From an uncultured Lachnospiraceae bacterium (GTDB taxonomy: Bacteria > Bacillota > Clostridia > Lachnospirales > Lachnospiraceae), in contig CATKXR010000014.1 of assembly GCA_949840805.1 (NCBI GenBank), positions 22,656 through 86,655 on the forward strand: 64,000 bases of DNA, given 5' to 3'. The translations under genes and the position numbers were made by a program. Position 1 is the first letter of the stretch; every line of letters starts with the position of its first letter. A model generated the notes under the pieces. It searched no databases and was not told where the DNA came from. It saw nothing but the letters and a program-made list of their open reading frames with translations. This document shows, one piece after another, positions 8,518 to 17,900 of this stretch.

Positions 8518-9324
8518 ATGAGGCAGAAAAAATGGGCAGTAATGATCATTGTAAGTGTGCTTATGACCATGATCAGCGGAATGACAGCTTTTGGAGCCGT
8601 GTGGCGGATGGGGCAGGAGCCCAACGGGGACCGCTGGTGGTATGACAATGAGGACGGAACCTATGCCAGAGACGGCTGGTACTGGCTGGACGGAAACCGG
8701 GACGGCGTGGCGGAGTGCTACTATTTTGACGGTGACGGCTGGATGGCCGCGGACACGGTGACGCCGGACGGTTATCAGGTCAATGGGGACGGAGCCTGGG
8801 TTTCGGGGGGCGTGGTCATGACAAGGAATGGGGAGCAGGCAGGCGGTACCGAGAAGGGGGAAGGAAATCAGCTGGTGGTGTATTTTTCCCGCACCGGGAC
8901 AACGGAGCGGGCGGCGGAAAGAATCAGGGAGGTGACAGGGGCTTTACTGGTGCGCCTGGAGGCGGCAGAGCCTTACTCCGGTTCTTATCAGGAGACGTTA
9001 ACCAGAGCCCGGAGGGAGCTGGACAGCAACGCAAGGCCGGCGGTGACAACGGTGGTGGAAAATATGGACCGGTATGAGGTGATCTATGTGGGGTATCCGA
9101 TCTGGCATGGAACGGTACCCAGGCCGGTTCTCACCTTTTTGGAAAGCTATGACCTGGAGGGAAAGACCATTGTTCCTTTCTGCACCAGCGGTGGCAGCGG
9201 CATAGAGGCCAGTATCCGGGATATCCGGGGCAGCGTGGGCGGCGCCGGTGTGACAGGGGGAAGGAGAGTCAATGACGTAAGTGTAATCGAAGACTGGCTT
9301 TCGGGGCTGGAGTTAAATCCGTAA
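8518..9324 (+). CDS. secreted flavodoxin with N-terminal wall-binding-type repeats
   Basis: A 268-residue protein with a signal peptide (basic start, hydrophobic core, 'MTAFGA' cleavage-like site). About residues 27-100 are aromatic Gly/Trp repeats of the choline-binding or cell-wall-binding kind ('WWYDNEDGTYARDGWYWLDG', 'ECYYFDGDGWMAADTVTP'). Residues about 118-265 are a flavodoxin with the FMN phosphate loop 'YFSRTGTTER' and 'YPIWHGTVPRPVLTFL'. The start follows AAGGAGAGG. It implies an FMN protein held at the cell surface. The wall repeat also survives in the fragment at 2484. Confidence 0.85.
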   Translation: MRQKKWAVMIIVSVLMTMISGMTAFGAVWRMGQEPNGDRWWYDNEDGTYARDGWYWLDGNRDGVAECYYFDGDGWMAADTVTPDGYQVNGDGAWVSGGVVMTRNGEQAGGTEKGEGNQLVVYFSRTGTTERAAERIREVTGALLVRLEAAEPYSGSYQETLTRARRELDSNARPAVTTVVENMDRYEVIYVGYPIWHGTVPRPVLTFLESYDLEGKTIVPFCTSGGSGIEASIRDIRGSVGGAGVTGGRRVNDVSVIEDWLSGLELNP

Positions 9325-9354
9325 TCCGCAAAAGAACGAGTAGGAGGTTTTGGA

Positions 9355-10897
9355 ATGAATGGGAAGAAAAAAGGAATGATTTTGGCAGCGCTGGCGGTTA
9401 TGACGGGACTTGTTCTGACCCTTGGAGGCTGCGGCCAGAGCGCGGCTTCCCCGGCCAGTGAGGCCGGCACAGAAGACAGTACCCAGGCCCAAATGGTTTC
9501 TACATCGGAGAACCGGGTAATGGCTGCGGGAACTGCCTTGTCTGGAGGGCCTGGGGAGGCCCAGACGGAGAAGGAGGAAGATTTTATGAGGATTACAGTT
9601 GGGGACAGGGTTCTCACAGCGGTTCTGGCGGACAATTCCTCGGCGGAGGCATTGAAGGAGATTCTTATGACCGGACCCCTCATCATTGACATGAGCGATT
9701 ATGGAAATATGGAGAAGGTGGGGCCTATTGGACAGAGCCTGCCAACCAATGATGAGCAAGATTACCACCGGACCTGGGGATATTATCCTTTATATGGGTA
9801 ATTCTCTGGTCATTTACTATGACACCAATTCCTGGAATTTTACAAGGCTGGGGAGGATACAGGATGTGACCCAGGCGGAGCTGAAGGAGATATTGGGGGA
9901 CGGAACTGTTATGGTCACCTTGTCGCTGGGGGAGGAAAGGGCTTCTGGGGAACAGGCCGGGATGGTTCAGGCAGCAGATCAGGCGGCAGATCAGACAGAG
10001 GGGCAGGCAGAGGCAGCAGAGCCGGGGCAGGGGGAGAAGCCGGTGGTGTATATGACAGATTCCATTACCCCGGAAGGGCTTATGGCGGTTTATGACGCCA
10101 TGGGACGTGACATGAAGGGCAGGGTGGCGGTGAAGCTGAGTATGGGGGAGCCGGGAGGCCGCAATTATTTATCTCCGGACCTGATTAAAGACCCTGTGGC
10201 GCGGGTGGACGGCACCATTGTGGACAGCAACACGGCCTACGGCGGTCAGAGGGCCAGCACGGCTCTTCATCTCCAGGTGGCCCAGGATCACGGGTTTGCG
10301 GCCATTGCCCCTATTGATATCTTAGACAGTGAGGGGACCATGGACCTGCCTGTGACGGAGGGGAAACATCTGACGAGGGATATTGTGGGAGCGGGCCTGG
10401 CGGATTATGATTCCATGCTGGTGCTTTCTCATTTTAAGGGCCATGCCATGGGAGGATTCGGCGGGGCGCTGAAAAATATTTCCATTGGTGTTGCTTCTCA
10501 GAACGGAAAATTGCTGATTCACTCCGGCGGCGCCAGTGACAGCAGCTGGTCCGGGGGGACTCAGGATGATTTTCTGGAGTCCATGGCGGAGGCGGCCAAG
10601 GCGGTCAGCGATTACATGGAGGGGAACATGGTGTATATCAGTGTTATGAACAACCTGTCTGTGGACTGTGACTGCGACAGCAATCCTGCCCAGCCGGACA
10701 TGCATGATATCGGAATCCTGGCTTCCACGGACCCGGTGGCGCTGGACCAGGCCTGTGTGGACCTGGTGTACGCGGCGGAGGACGGGGCTTCCCTGATTCA
10801 GAGGATTGAGTCGAGAAACGGGATTCTTACGGTGGCTCACGCACAGGAGATCGGGCTGGGGACCAGGGAGTATACCCTGGTGAGCCTGGATGAGTGA
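9355..10897 (+). pseudogene. lipoprotein with cyclophilin-like plus DUF362 domains, one-base frameshift
   Basis: The N-terminus is a lipoprotein signal ('TLGGCGQ'). A cyclophilin-like domain follows ('MRITVGDRVLTAVLADNSSA'), reading up to 'SLPTNDEQ' near 9757. There the frame must shift by one extra base to continue as 'ITTGPGDIILYMGNSLVIYY'. A DUF362 domain then occupies the remainder ('HFKGHAMGGFGGALKNISIG', 'STDPVALDQACVDLVYAA'). Read as it stands, the first frame stops at 9801. Both halves are otherwise intact over more than 500 codons, so this is a recent mutation, a sequencing error or, less likely, programmed shifting. The 3' end overlaps the permease gene by eight bases. Confidence 0.75.
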
Positions 10898-11816
10898 GAT
10901 CATGGGCGGGCTGATCTCTCTTCTGCGCAGGGAGTGGATTTATCTGTGGTACTATTTTACGGTTCAGCTGGAGCAGATTGCCCCTTACTGGGCCCTTGGC
11001 ATGGTGCTGGGGTCTCTGATTTCCGTGTTTGGCAAGGCCGGAATCCACAGTCTGTTTCAGGGTCTGAACGGGAAAAGGCTGGGGGTGCTGGGGGTGATTC
11101 CTGCAAGTCTTCTGGGGATTGCCTCTCCCTTGTGCATGTACGGAACCATTCCCATTGCGGCGTCATTTTCTCAGAAGGGGATGAGGGATGATCTGCTGGC
11201 TGCCTTTATGATGAGCTCTATTCTTTTGAATCCCCAGTTGATCGTCTACAGCGGGGCACTGGGACGGAGGGCGCTTGTTATCCGGTGTGTTTCCTGCTTC
11301 TTGTGCGGGGCGGCTGCGGGGCTGATGGTGCGGTTCTTTTTTGGGGATAAAGGATTTTTTAACTTTTCCGGTTTTCGGGAGCGGGCGGGCAGGGACAGGG
11401 ACCCTAATCTGATTTTGCGGTTTCTGAAAAATCTTGGGAGGAATATAAAGGCCACAGGGGGATATTTTCTTCTGGGAGTGCTTTTGTCGGCGCTGTTTCA
11501 GAGGTATGTGCCTGCTGACAGGTTCGCGGCGCTGTTTGGAAGGCGGGAGGGCTTTGGGGTTCTCATGGCGGCGACCCTTGGGGTGCCTCTGTATGCCTGC
11601 GGGGGAGGGACCATTCCTCTTTTGCAGCAGTGGCTTTTGTCCGGCATGAGCATGGGCAGCGCTTCGGCTTTTATGCTTACGGGGCCTGCCACCAAGATTA
11701 CCAATCTGGGGGCTTTGAAGATTGTGCTGGGAGTGAGGCATTTTGTGTATTATCTTGTCTTTGTGATTGTGTTCGCTATGGGGACGGGGTGGGTGGTAAA
11801 CCGCTTTTTGTGGTAA
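10890..11816 (+). CDS. ArsP/DUF318-type permease
   Basis: A 308-residue membrane protein with about eight helices arranged as two similar halves. Conserved loops 'SPLCMYGTIPIAASF' and 'VPLYACGGGTIPLLQQWL' are typical of the permease family that includes ArsP organoarsenical exporters and SO_0444-like proteins. Cysteines sit in both loops (Cys about 76 and Cys about 236), as in the ArsP family. It starts inside the end of the DUF362 gene, so it should be translationally coupled with it. Substrate is not known; metalloid or methylated compound export is only a possibility. Confidence 0.8.
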   Translation: MSEIMGGLISLLRREWIYLWYYFTVQLEQIAPYWALGMVLGSLISVFGKAGIHSLFQGLNGKRLGVLGVIPASLLGIASPLCMYGTIPIAASFSQKGMRDDLLAAFMMSSILLNPQLIVYSGALGRRALVIRCVSCFLCGAAAGLMVRFFFGDKGFFNFSGFRERAGRDRDPNLILRFLKNLGRNIKATGGYFLLGVLLSALFQRYVPADRFAALFGRREGFGVLMAATLGVPLYACGGGTIPLLQQWLLSGMSMGSASAFMLTGPATKITNLGALKIVLGVRHFVYYLVFVIVFAMGTGWVVNRFLW

Positions 11817-12081
11817 ACCTGCATGGGTTTGGCGGCGGGATGTTTTATAATGGTATCATCAGATTTCTGAATCAACGGGGTCATGGAGAGCGGCTTTTTA
11901 TGGGGCTGCTCTTTTTGTGTTTTCAGGTGATTTTTGGAGAAGCCGGGGACTTGGCTGAGGGCATGAAGGTTATGATATTTCAGAATTTTTAAGGGCGGTT
12001 TCAGAAATGGTTTAAGAATGTTCTGCTATGCTGGTTTGGGTCAGAATGTTTGGATATGGCCTGAAAGGTATGGTGGAGAAT
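11817..12081. other. intergenic stretch without a recognisable gene
   Basis: I see no credible gene here. A short in-frame run reads through part of it but has no family likeness. The last 40 bases lead into the ABC-permease remnant. Confidence 0.5.
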
Positions 12082-13235
12082 ATGAGATTTGATGATTTGC
12101 TTTCTATGAGTGTTAACAATTTAAAACGGAGGTGTCTGCGTACTCTTCTGACGGTGCTGGGGTGGTTATTGGGACGGGTTCTATTGTAGTCATGATTTCT
12201 TTAGGGCTGGGGCTGCAGAAACAGAGCCGGAAACTGGTGGAAGCTTCTGGAGGTCTGACTACGATACAGATTATGGAACGGTATGAGGGGGATTATGGGG
12301 AGGAGGACGGAAAGCAGCTGACGGATGAGGCGGTGAGGGAGTTTGCGGGCATGGATCATGTGAAACGTGTTTTTCCTATGCTGCAGATTCCGGTCATGTT
12401 GAGAAAGGGGGCTTATGGGGCTTCTTATGTGCCGCTAAATGGGGTTCCAAAGGAGTATCTGGAGGAGATTCCTATACAAAGGAATGGGAAGGCAAAGGCA
12501 GGGGCGGGTCTGCGGCTGATTTATGGTTATGATGTTGTGAAGGAGTTTACTCACCGCAAGACGGGAAAGGGATTTTATGATACCAATGAATTGCCGGAAG
12601 TGGATCTCATGGGAAAGCCAGTGTTTGTTACATTTGATGTGGATGGTTACTATGAGGCGGAGGCGGATAAAGGGGTGAAGCCGCCGAAAAAGTATCTGCT
12701 GGAGGCGGAAGGGATTGTGGATGAGGATAAGAGCAGGAATTTTCAGCATTCTTATTCGATTTATGGGGATCTTGATCTTTTAAAGACGCAATTGAGGAGG
12801 ATTTTCGGGAAAAGGCCGATTCCGGGACAGCCGACTACAAGGAAGGGGAAGGCTTATCCGTATTTTGTCTACAATACCATTGAGGTAAATGTGGACAATG
12901 TGAAGCATGTGAAGGAGGTGCAGGAGCTGATTAATGGGGCCGGTTATCAGGCTTCCAGTAATATTGAGTGGCTGGAGCAGACGGAGAAGCAGTCCGGTAT
13001 GATTCAGGCGGTTCTGGGGGGAATCGGAGCGGTATCTCTGATGGTGGCGGCAATCGGGATTGCCAATACCATGATGATGTCAATCTATGAGAGAACGAAG
13101 GAAATCGGGGTATTAAAGGTGTTGGGGTGTGATTTGAGGTGTATACGGAACATGTTTTTGATGGAATCGGCGTTTATTGGTTTTCTTGGCGGGGTTATGG
13201 GGGTGGCTTTAAGTTATGGGATTTCTTACGGTCGG
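12082..13235 (+). pseudogene. MacB-like ABC transporter permease, frameshifted and truncated
   Basis: The N-terminus begins at an ATG at 12082 ('MRFDDLLSMSVNNLKRR') and reads into the first membrane helix ('LRTLLTVLG'). At a run of G near 12160 one base is missing, and the frame resumes as 'VVIGTGSIVVMISLGLG'. The large extracellular MacB-type domain and the first helices of the C-terminal FtsX domain follow ('AIGIANTMMMSIYERTKEIG'). After 'GVMGVALSYGISY' near 13230 the sequence changes to histidine-kinase sequence, so the last helices are deleted. Without its ATPase and C-terminus it cannot work as an exporter or peptide sensor. Confidence 0.75.
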
Positions 13236-13804
13236 GGGTGTGTACGGATGAGGCCAAGCGGGATTATTATCTGGATAAAATAATGACAAAGGCCGTACAG
13301 ATGAAGGAATTATCAGACCGTCTGTTTGAATGCAGCCAGGTTGGAGATGGAAGACGGGAAAAGAGAAGGAAGGAACCGGTACTTTTTCAGAGTGTATTTA
13401 TGGACTGCTTGTCAGAGCTGGTTATGTTTCTGGAGGGGCAGGGCTTTATGGTGGAGGTCTGTCTGGAATGGAGGCGGGAGGTGATTTGGATATCCATGGG
13501 CGATATCTTAAGAATTGTAGATAATCTGGGAACGAATCTGTTGAAATATGCGGATTGGGAGGAGGCAGTGAGAATTGCCACGGTTTATGAAGATGGAGAG
13601 GTGGGAATTGAGGTTTGCAATGGGATAAGAAGACAGGAGGAAGCGATTCCCAGTACAAAGATTGGAATGGAGAATGTGAAAACTTTGATGGGGAATATGG
13701 GTGGCAGGTGTGAGACGGAAATGGGGGATATGGGATTCGCATACTGTTTCCTGCAAAGGGGGAGAGTCTTCAGAATTGTTAAGATGTCTTTTAGATTATA
13801 TTAA
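13233..13804 (+). pseudogene. sensor histidine kinase, C-terminal fragment
   Basis: From about 13233 the second frame reads a histidine-kinase dimerisation end ('DEAKRDYYLDKIMTKAVQMK') and an ATPase domain ('ILRIVDNLGTNLLKYADW', with the N-box Asn in 'DNLGTN'). The sensor, membrane part and phospho-acceptor histidine are missing, lost at the fusion with the ABC permease. Near 13725 the frame shifts again; the natural end reads 'FPAKGESLQNC' and stops at 13780-13782. An ABC permease and a kinase side by side suggest a former BceAB/MacB-type antibiotic-sensing locus. Confidence 0.65.
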
Positions 13805-13841
13805 AGAGTGTTCGCTAGAATGGAATCATCAAAGAAAAGGA

Positions 13842-13871
13842 ACTTTGAAATTTCAGACTTTGAAATTTCAG
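13842..13871 (+). repeat. 15-base perfect tandem duplication
   Basis: ACTTTGAAATTTCAG occurs twice head to tail, just before the small lipoprotein gene. The unit itself contains the palindrome TTTGAAATTTCA-like core. It may be a replication-slippage scar. Confidence 0.7.
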
Positions 13872-13892
13872 AAAGTGAGGAATAGAAACGGA

Positions 13893-14195
13893 ATGAAAAA
13901 AGGAATTGGAAAAGTATCCATATTTATGATAGCAGCTGCCATGGGGTTGTCTGTTGCGGCCTGTACGCCTCAGGATGAGAAGGGAGGCAGAAAGACACAG
14001 ACAGAGACAACGGTTCAGCCCAAGGTGTCGAAAGAGAAAGCGAAAAAGTCGGGAGAGGACAAGAAGGAGGAGAAGAATGCAAAAGCAGAGGAGTCAGCGA
14101 AGGAGACTGAAGAATCGGAAGGGGCAGCGAAAGATTCGGGAGCGGATCAGACCCAGAGTTTCGGAGACAGATTCCAAGGCCCCGGCGGACAGTGA
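13893..14195 (+). CDS. small lipoprotein with Lys/Glu-rich tail, possibly frameshifted
   Basis: A 100-residue product with a signal ending in a lipobox ('LSVAACTPQ'), followed entirely by Lys, Glu, Ala, Ser and Thr. No domain is visible. The tail looks like a wall-spanning spacer without its head. Near 14160 another frame continues in the same composition ('KAPADSDPVKPSAK') to 14253, so a frameshift may have cut it. It lies among broken genes and may be a remnant. Confidence 0.5.
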   Translation: MKKGIGKVSIFMIAAAMGLSVAACTPQDEKGGRKTQTETTVQPKVSKEKAKKSGEDKKEEKNAKAEESAKETEESEGAAKDSGADQTQSFGDRFQGPGGQ

Positions 14196-14377
14196 TCCGG
14201 TAAAGCCGTCTGCTAAGACATCTGAAACGGAAACCACAAAGGATTCAGAGTGATGGAAAGGGCAGGAGAACTTTATGATAGTAGTGCATATTTCAGAAAG
14301 TTTATGATCTCTTTCAGGAATGGTTAAGTCTACCTTAGTCTACGATTTGGCGGAAGGGTGGAGTTTTACAAGGGAGG

Positions 14378-14659
14378 ATGGACTGGAAGGAGCGGCTGCT
14401 CCTTCTTTTTCCGTTATTGGGAATTTTGGTGTCGGTGGGGCTGTTGATGATTGGATTTGTGCGCTGGAGAACTTGTGGGATAGTTATTGTGGGAATGGCT
14501 GTTGGTGTTTTTGTGGCGGTACAGCCGTTTCGGGATGGGGAGTATGAGTCTTGCGGGATTTATTTTGAGGAGATTGAGGGGCTGATTGAAGGGAAAATGG
14601 GGAAGGGGGTTTTATGTACGGATTTCTGGGGAGGGGAGGAGTGTGACGCAGAGGAATGA
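14378..14659 (+). CDS. small two-helix membrane protein or fragment, unrecognised
   Basis: A frame of about 93 codons starts with two hydrophobic helices ('LLLLFPLLGILVSVGLLMIG' and 'GIVIVGMAVGVFVAV'), followed by an acidic tail. The GGAGG directly touches the ATG, which is too close for good initiation. Near 14636 a neighbouring frame continues plausibly to 14774, so this may be one small gene with a frameshift. I do not recognise a family. Given the decayed surroundings it may not be expressed. Confidence 0.35.
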   Translation: MDWKERLLLLFPLLGILVSVGLLMIGFVRWRTCGIVIVGMAVGVFVAVQPFRDGEYESCGIYFEEIEGLIEGKMGKGVLCTDFWGGEECDAEE

Positions 14660-14985
14660 GAGGGGAAGGGTGATGTTTGTCAGTTCGGAGGGGTATGATG
14701 GGGAGAAATGTGGGGTGATGTATGGTAAGATAATGGGAAGGGTGCCAGACATGATAGGAGTGTATAAGTTTTAGTAGATTTGACCGTAATTTTAGCAAGG
14801 TTGCGAGATAGTTAATATATAGGAATCTTATCTTGTTTTTTCCCATATGTGGTTAAGCCTTCTATACAAATACTGATAATTGTTATAAAATAGATATAGC
14901 AATTCTGCTATGAAATAGGAGTCTTTGGCTTAAATGAGCTATATGTATGTAATATTATAAGTTCTTTAAAGAGGAAGGGATAAAA
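14660..14985. other. AT-rich leader before the NACHT gene
   Basis: Apart from the possible frameshifted tail of the preceding membrane protein, I see no gene. Base composition changes here from the GC-rich left side to the AT-rich NACHT gene. AGAGGAAGGGAT is the NACHT gene's ribosome-binding site at about 14970-14981. Confidence 0.5.
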
Positions 14986-17900
14986 ATGGAGTTTGGGAAA
15001 GCAGCTTTTGATATTATTATGGAATTGATTTCAGCGTATGAGTTTGGACAGAATATATATGACAAGTGGACAAAAAAGAGTCTATTTGAAAGGAATTGCT
15101 GTGCTAAAAGAAGTATCAGTACTCAATTAGAAGATAAGCTGCGTTCTTTTATGATAAATCATGAAGAAGATTTGTTTTTAGATTCCGATTGGTTTTGCGA
15201 TTTTTTAAAATATCAGAATCCAGTTGAGAAAATAGTAGAATATCTTGTCGGAGATAGGGGAGAGAACAGCCGGATTTTTCAAGACGGCTTTATAGACCGC
15301 CTTGTGTGTGACGCAGGAGAGATAGCTCAGGTAAACGGCAAGGAATTTACGGCAAAGAATCAATTGGTTTTAAAGGAATTATATCAGGTATTAGCTGTCG
15401 GGGCCAGGGATATTTTGAATGGACAGATGGATTTGCCTCAAAAGTACAGCCAGAGTGAGATAATACGGAATATCTGGCAGGCCAATGAATCGCGGACTGA
15501 CCGTCTGGAAAGGCTGTTTGGAAGGGAAAAAACAGAGTTTTCAGGAAAAAAGTATGAGTACCCTGCGCTTCATATAAAGCGGTATTGTTATAACCAGGAG
15601 AATCGGTTGACAGGAGAGAGCAAATTTGCAAATAAATTTCAATTGACAGAACTATGTCAGAAATATCCTTTTATTATCCTGCTAGGAGAAGCTGGAAATG
15701 GAAAATCCACAGAATTACAGTGGACGGCTGCGTTTTATAGTGAAAATTCAGATTTGCCAAGGCCGGTTTATTTGACTTTAAAAACCTACATAGATGAGAC
15801 CATAGAGAATTTAGCTAAAAAGCACGGATTCTTTATAGAAAAAGAGCATGAATTATTTTTTCTTATTGACGGATTTGATGAGATATCAGGAGGGAATAAA
15901 CAAAATTTTTTAAAACAGTTGACAGCATACCATGAACAGAATCCGAAAGCAAGATTTTTAGTATCCGCAAGAAATAATTTTTACCGCAGGGACATCTTAG
16001 GGGATTATTTTAAAACTGTATGGATAGATTCGCTGACAGATGAGGATGTTGCAGAGTTTGTCAGAGAATTAGGGATAGATGATAGGAAATTTTTATTAGA
16101 AATTGAACAGCGCAGCTTAAAAGAATTACTGTTGATCCCTTTTTATTTGATAGAGTTATGCAGTATCTATCAGGCAAAAAAGATACTTCCGGAACGAAGT
16201 CAATTAATGAAGGAGTTAATGGAACATAAATTTGCCGAAGATTCCAGGAAGTTCCGAATGACAATGGATATTGATTTAGCGGGACAGAAGACGAGGATAT
16301 TTTCTCAGCTTCAAAAAATTGCGGCTGCAATGCATGGAATGGATTGCCATTCTCTTCCGGAAAAAGATTATCAGAAGTTTATCCCTTCTTTGGAGGATAG
16401 GGAGCTTTTGCGCTATAGCAGTATTTGGAAATTTCAGGAAGAGGGCTGGCAGTTTTCCCACAATAATTTTGGCGAGTACCTGGCGGCAGAGTATCTTGCC
16501 AGGTGTCCGTTTGATGAGGTGAAAACTCTTGTATCAGCAGGATATCCGGAACTGGGAATCTGCAGAAACTGGAATCATGTATTGTCTTATTTGCTCTTTA
16601 TGGGCAATGAGGACATAGAGGCGTGGCTTTTGGAAGCGGATTTTACTTTGTTTTTTGATTCGGATGTAACCCGGATTCCGGCTCCAAAGCGTTCAAAAAT
16701 CCTGCGCAAAGAATGGGAAAGATTGAAAAGGCAGCATGAATGGATTACAAGACAGCGATATCGGCCGGAGAAATTAATGCGATTTGGAGTAAATTATCTG
16801 GAGATTGATATGTTTTTAAACGAAATCAGGAATCCCCTGGACATTGTTGTACAGCAGAATGCAATTCTTGCATTAAGTTATTGCCCTAATTTATTTGGAT
16901 GTGATGATAGAGTTCGGGATACTCTGATGGAGTTATGCCAAATACAACAGGAGTATGAGGGTGTTTATGAGCGTGCAATACTGTGTATGTTAGAATTGGG
17001 TTTGATGGGTGAGAAAGAACTTGAAAAGTTAATGCAAATTTTTCAGGAAACAGAAGCATCAGAGGTCCGTTATGCTCTATATCGCTGTATTCGAGTTTTA
17101 GGAAAGGCAGATAAGTATATCTGGTTCTTATTAGATGGATTAAAATATAGCTGTTGGTATGAAGGAAGGCTGGGGAATGAGTCTTCAGAATTGCATTATA
17201 CTTTGATGTGTGTAGAGGAACCCTACGCAGCTATAAAAGTGATTAAGGAATTAGCGGACGACAAGAGATACTTTCATATCTACCAAATTGATAAGGTGAT
17301 AGAACATATTTTCACCGGATTTACCGAAAAAAAGGTGAGATTTACAGATGACAAATGGAGTACATTGGTAGAATTTTATGAGATAGTGTCTTCTAATGGT
17401 CTGCATAATTTGGAAAATATGGTTTTAAACTATTTTTCAGATGCAGGAGAGAAAATAAAGTTATGCCAGTATGAGTTAGAAAACGTGGCAGAAGGAAATT
17501 ATTCATGGATTATTATAAGGCAGTTACTTGATGATGCGGTTTCTAAATGGATATTGGATCAATATAAAGAGGGGAAACTGAATCAAATGCAAGTAAGATT
17601 ATGCATTGATTTTATGGACAGTCAAAATGCAGTATTTAACCAGCTTACGGCATTGTATTATGAAAAAACGGGTATTCAGATACAGGCCAGACAGAAGATT
17701 GATTACGATGTACTTCGCAGACAAGGAGACGCGAAGTATCTGACTGCAATTACATGTAAAAGAAAATATCTTTCTTTGATTGAAGAGTTAATAGGTTTAT
17801 ACGGAAAGGAAAGATTGACCAGAAAAGATATGGAGGAAGGTTACATTGAATGGAAACAGAACCGCTATGATTTAGAACAGGTAAAATTTGATTATTTTCG

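Noticed and set aside
9750..9765. Programmed ribosomal frameshift in the DUF362 lipoprotein
   Set aside because: There is no slippery heptamer and no obvious downstream pseudoknot; a plain one-base insertion explains it better.
11630..11992. A 120-codon frame overlapping the permease end
   Set aside because: It overlaps conserved permease codons, has no ribosome-binding site and no family likeness.
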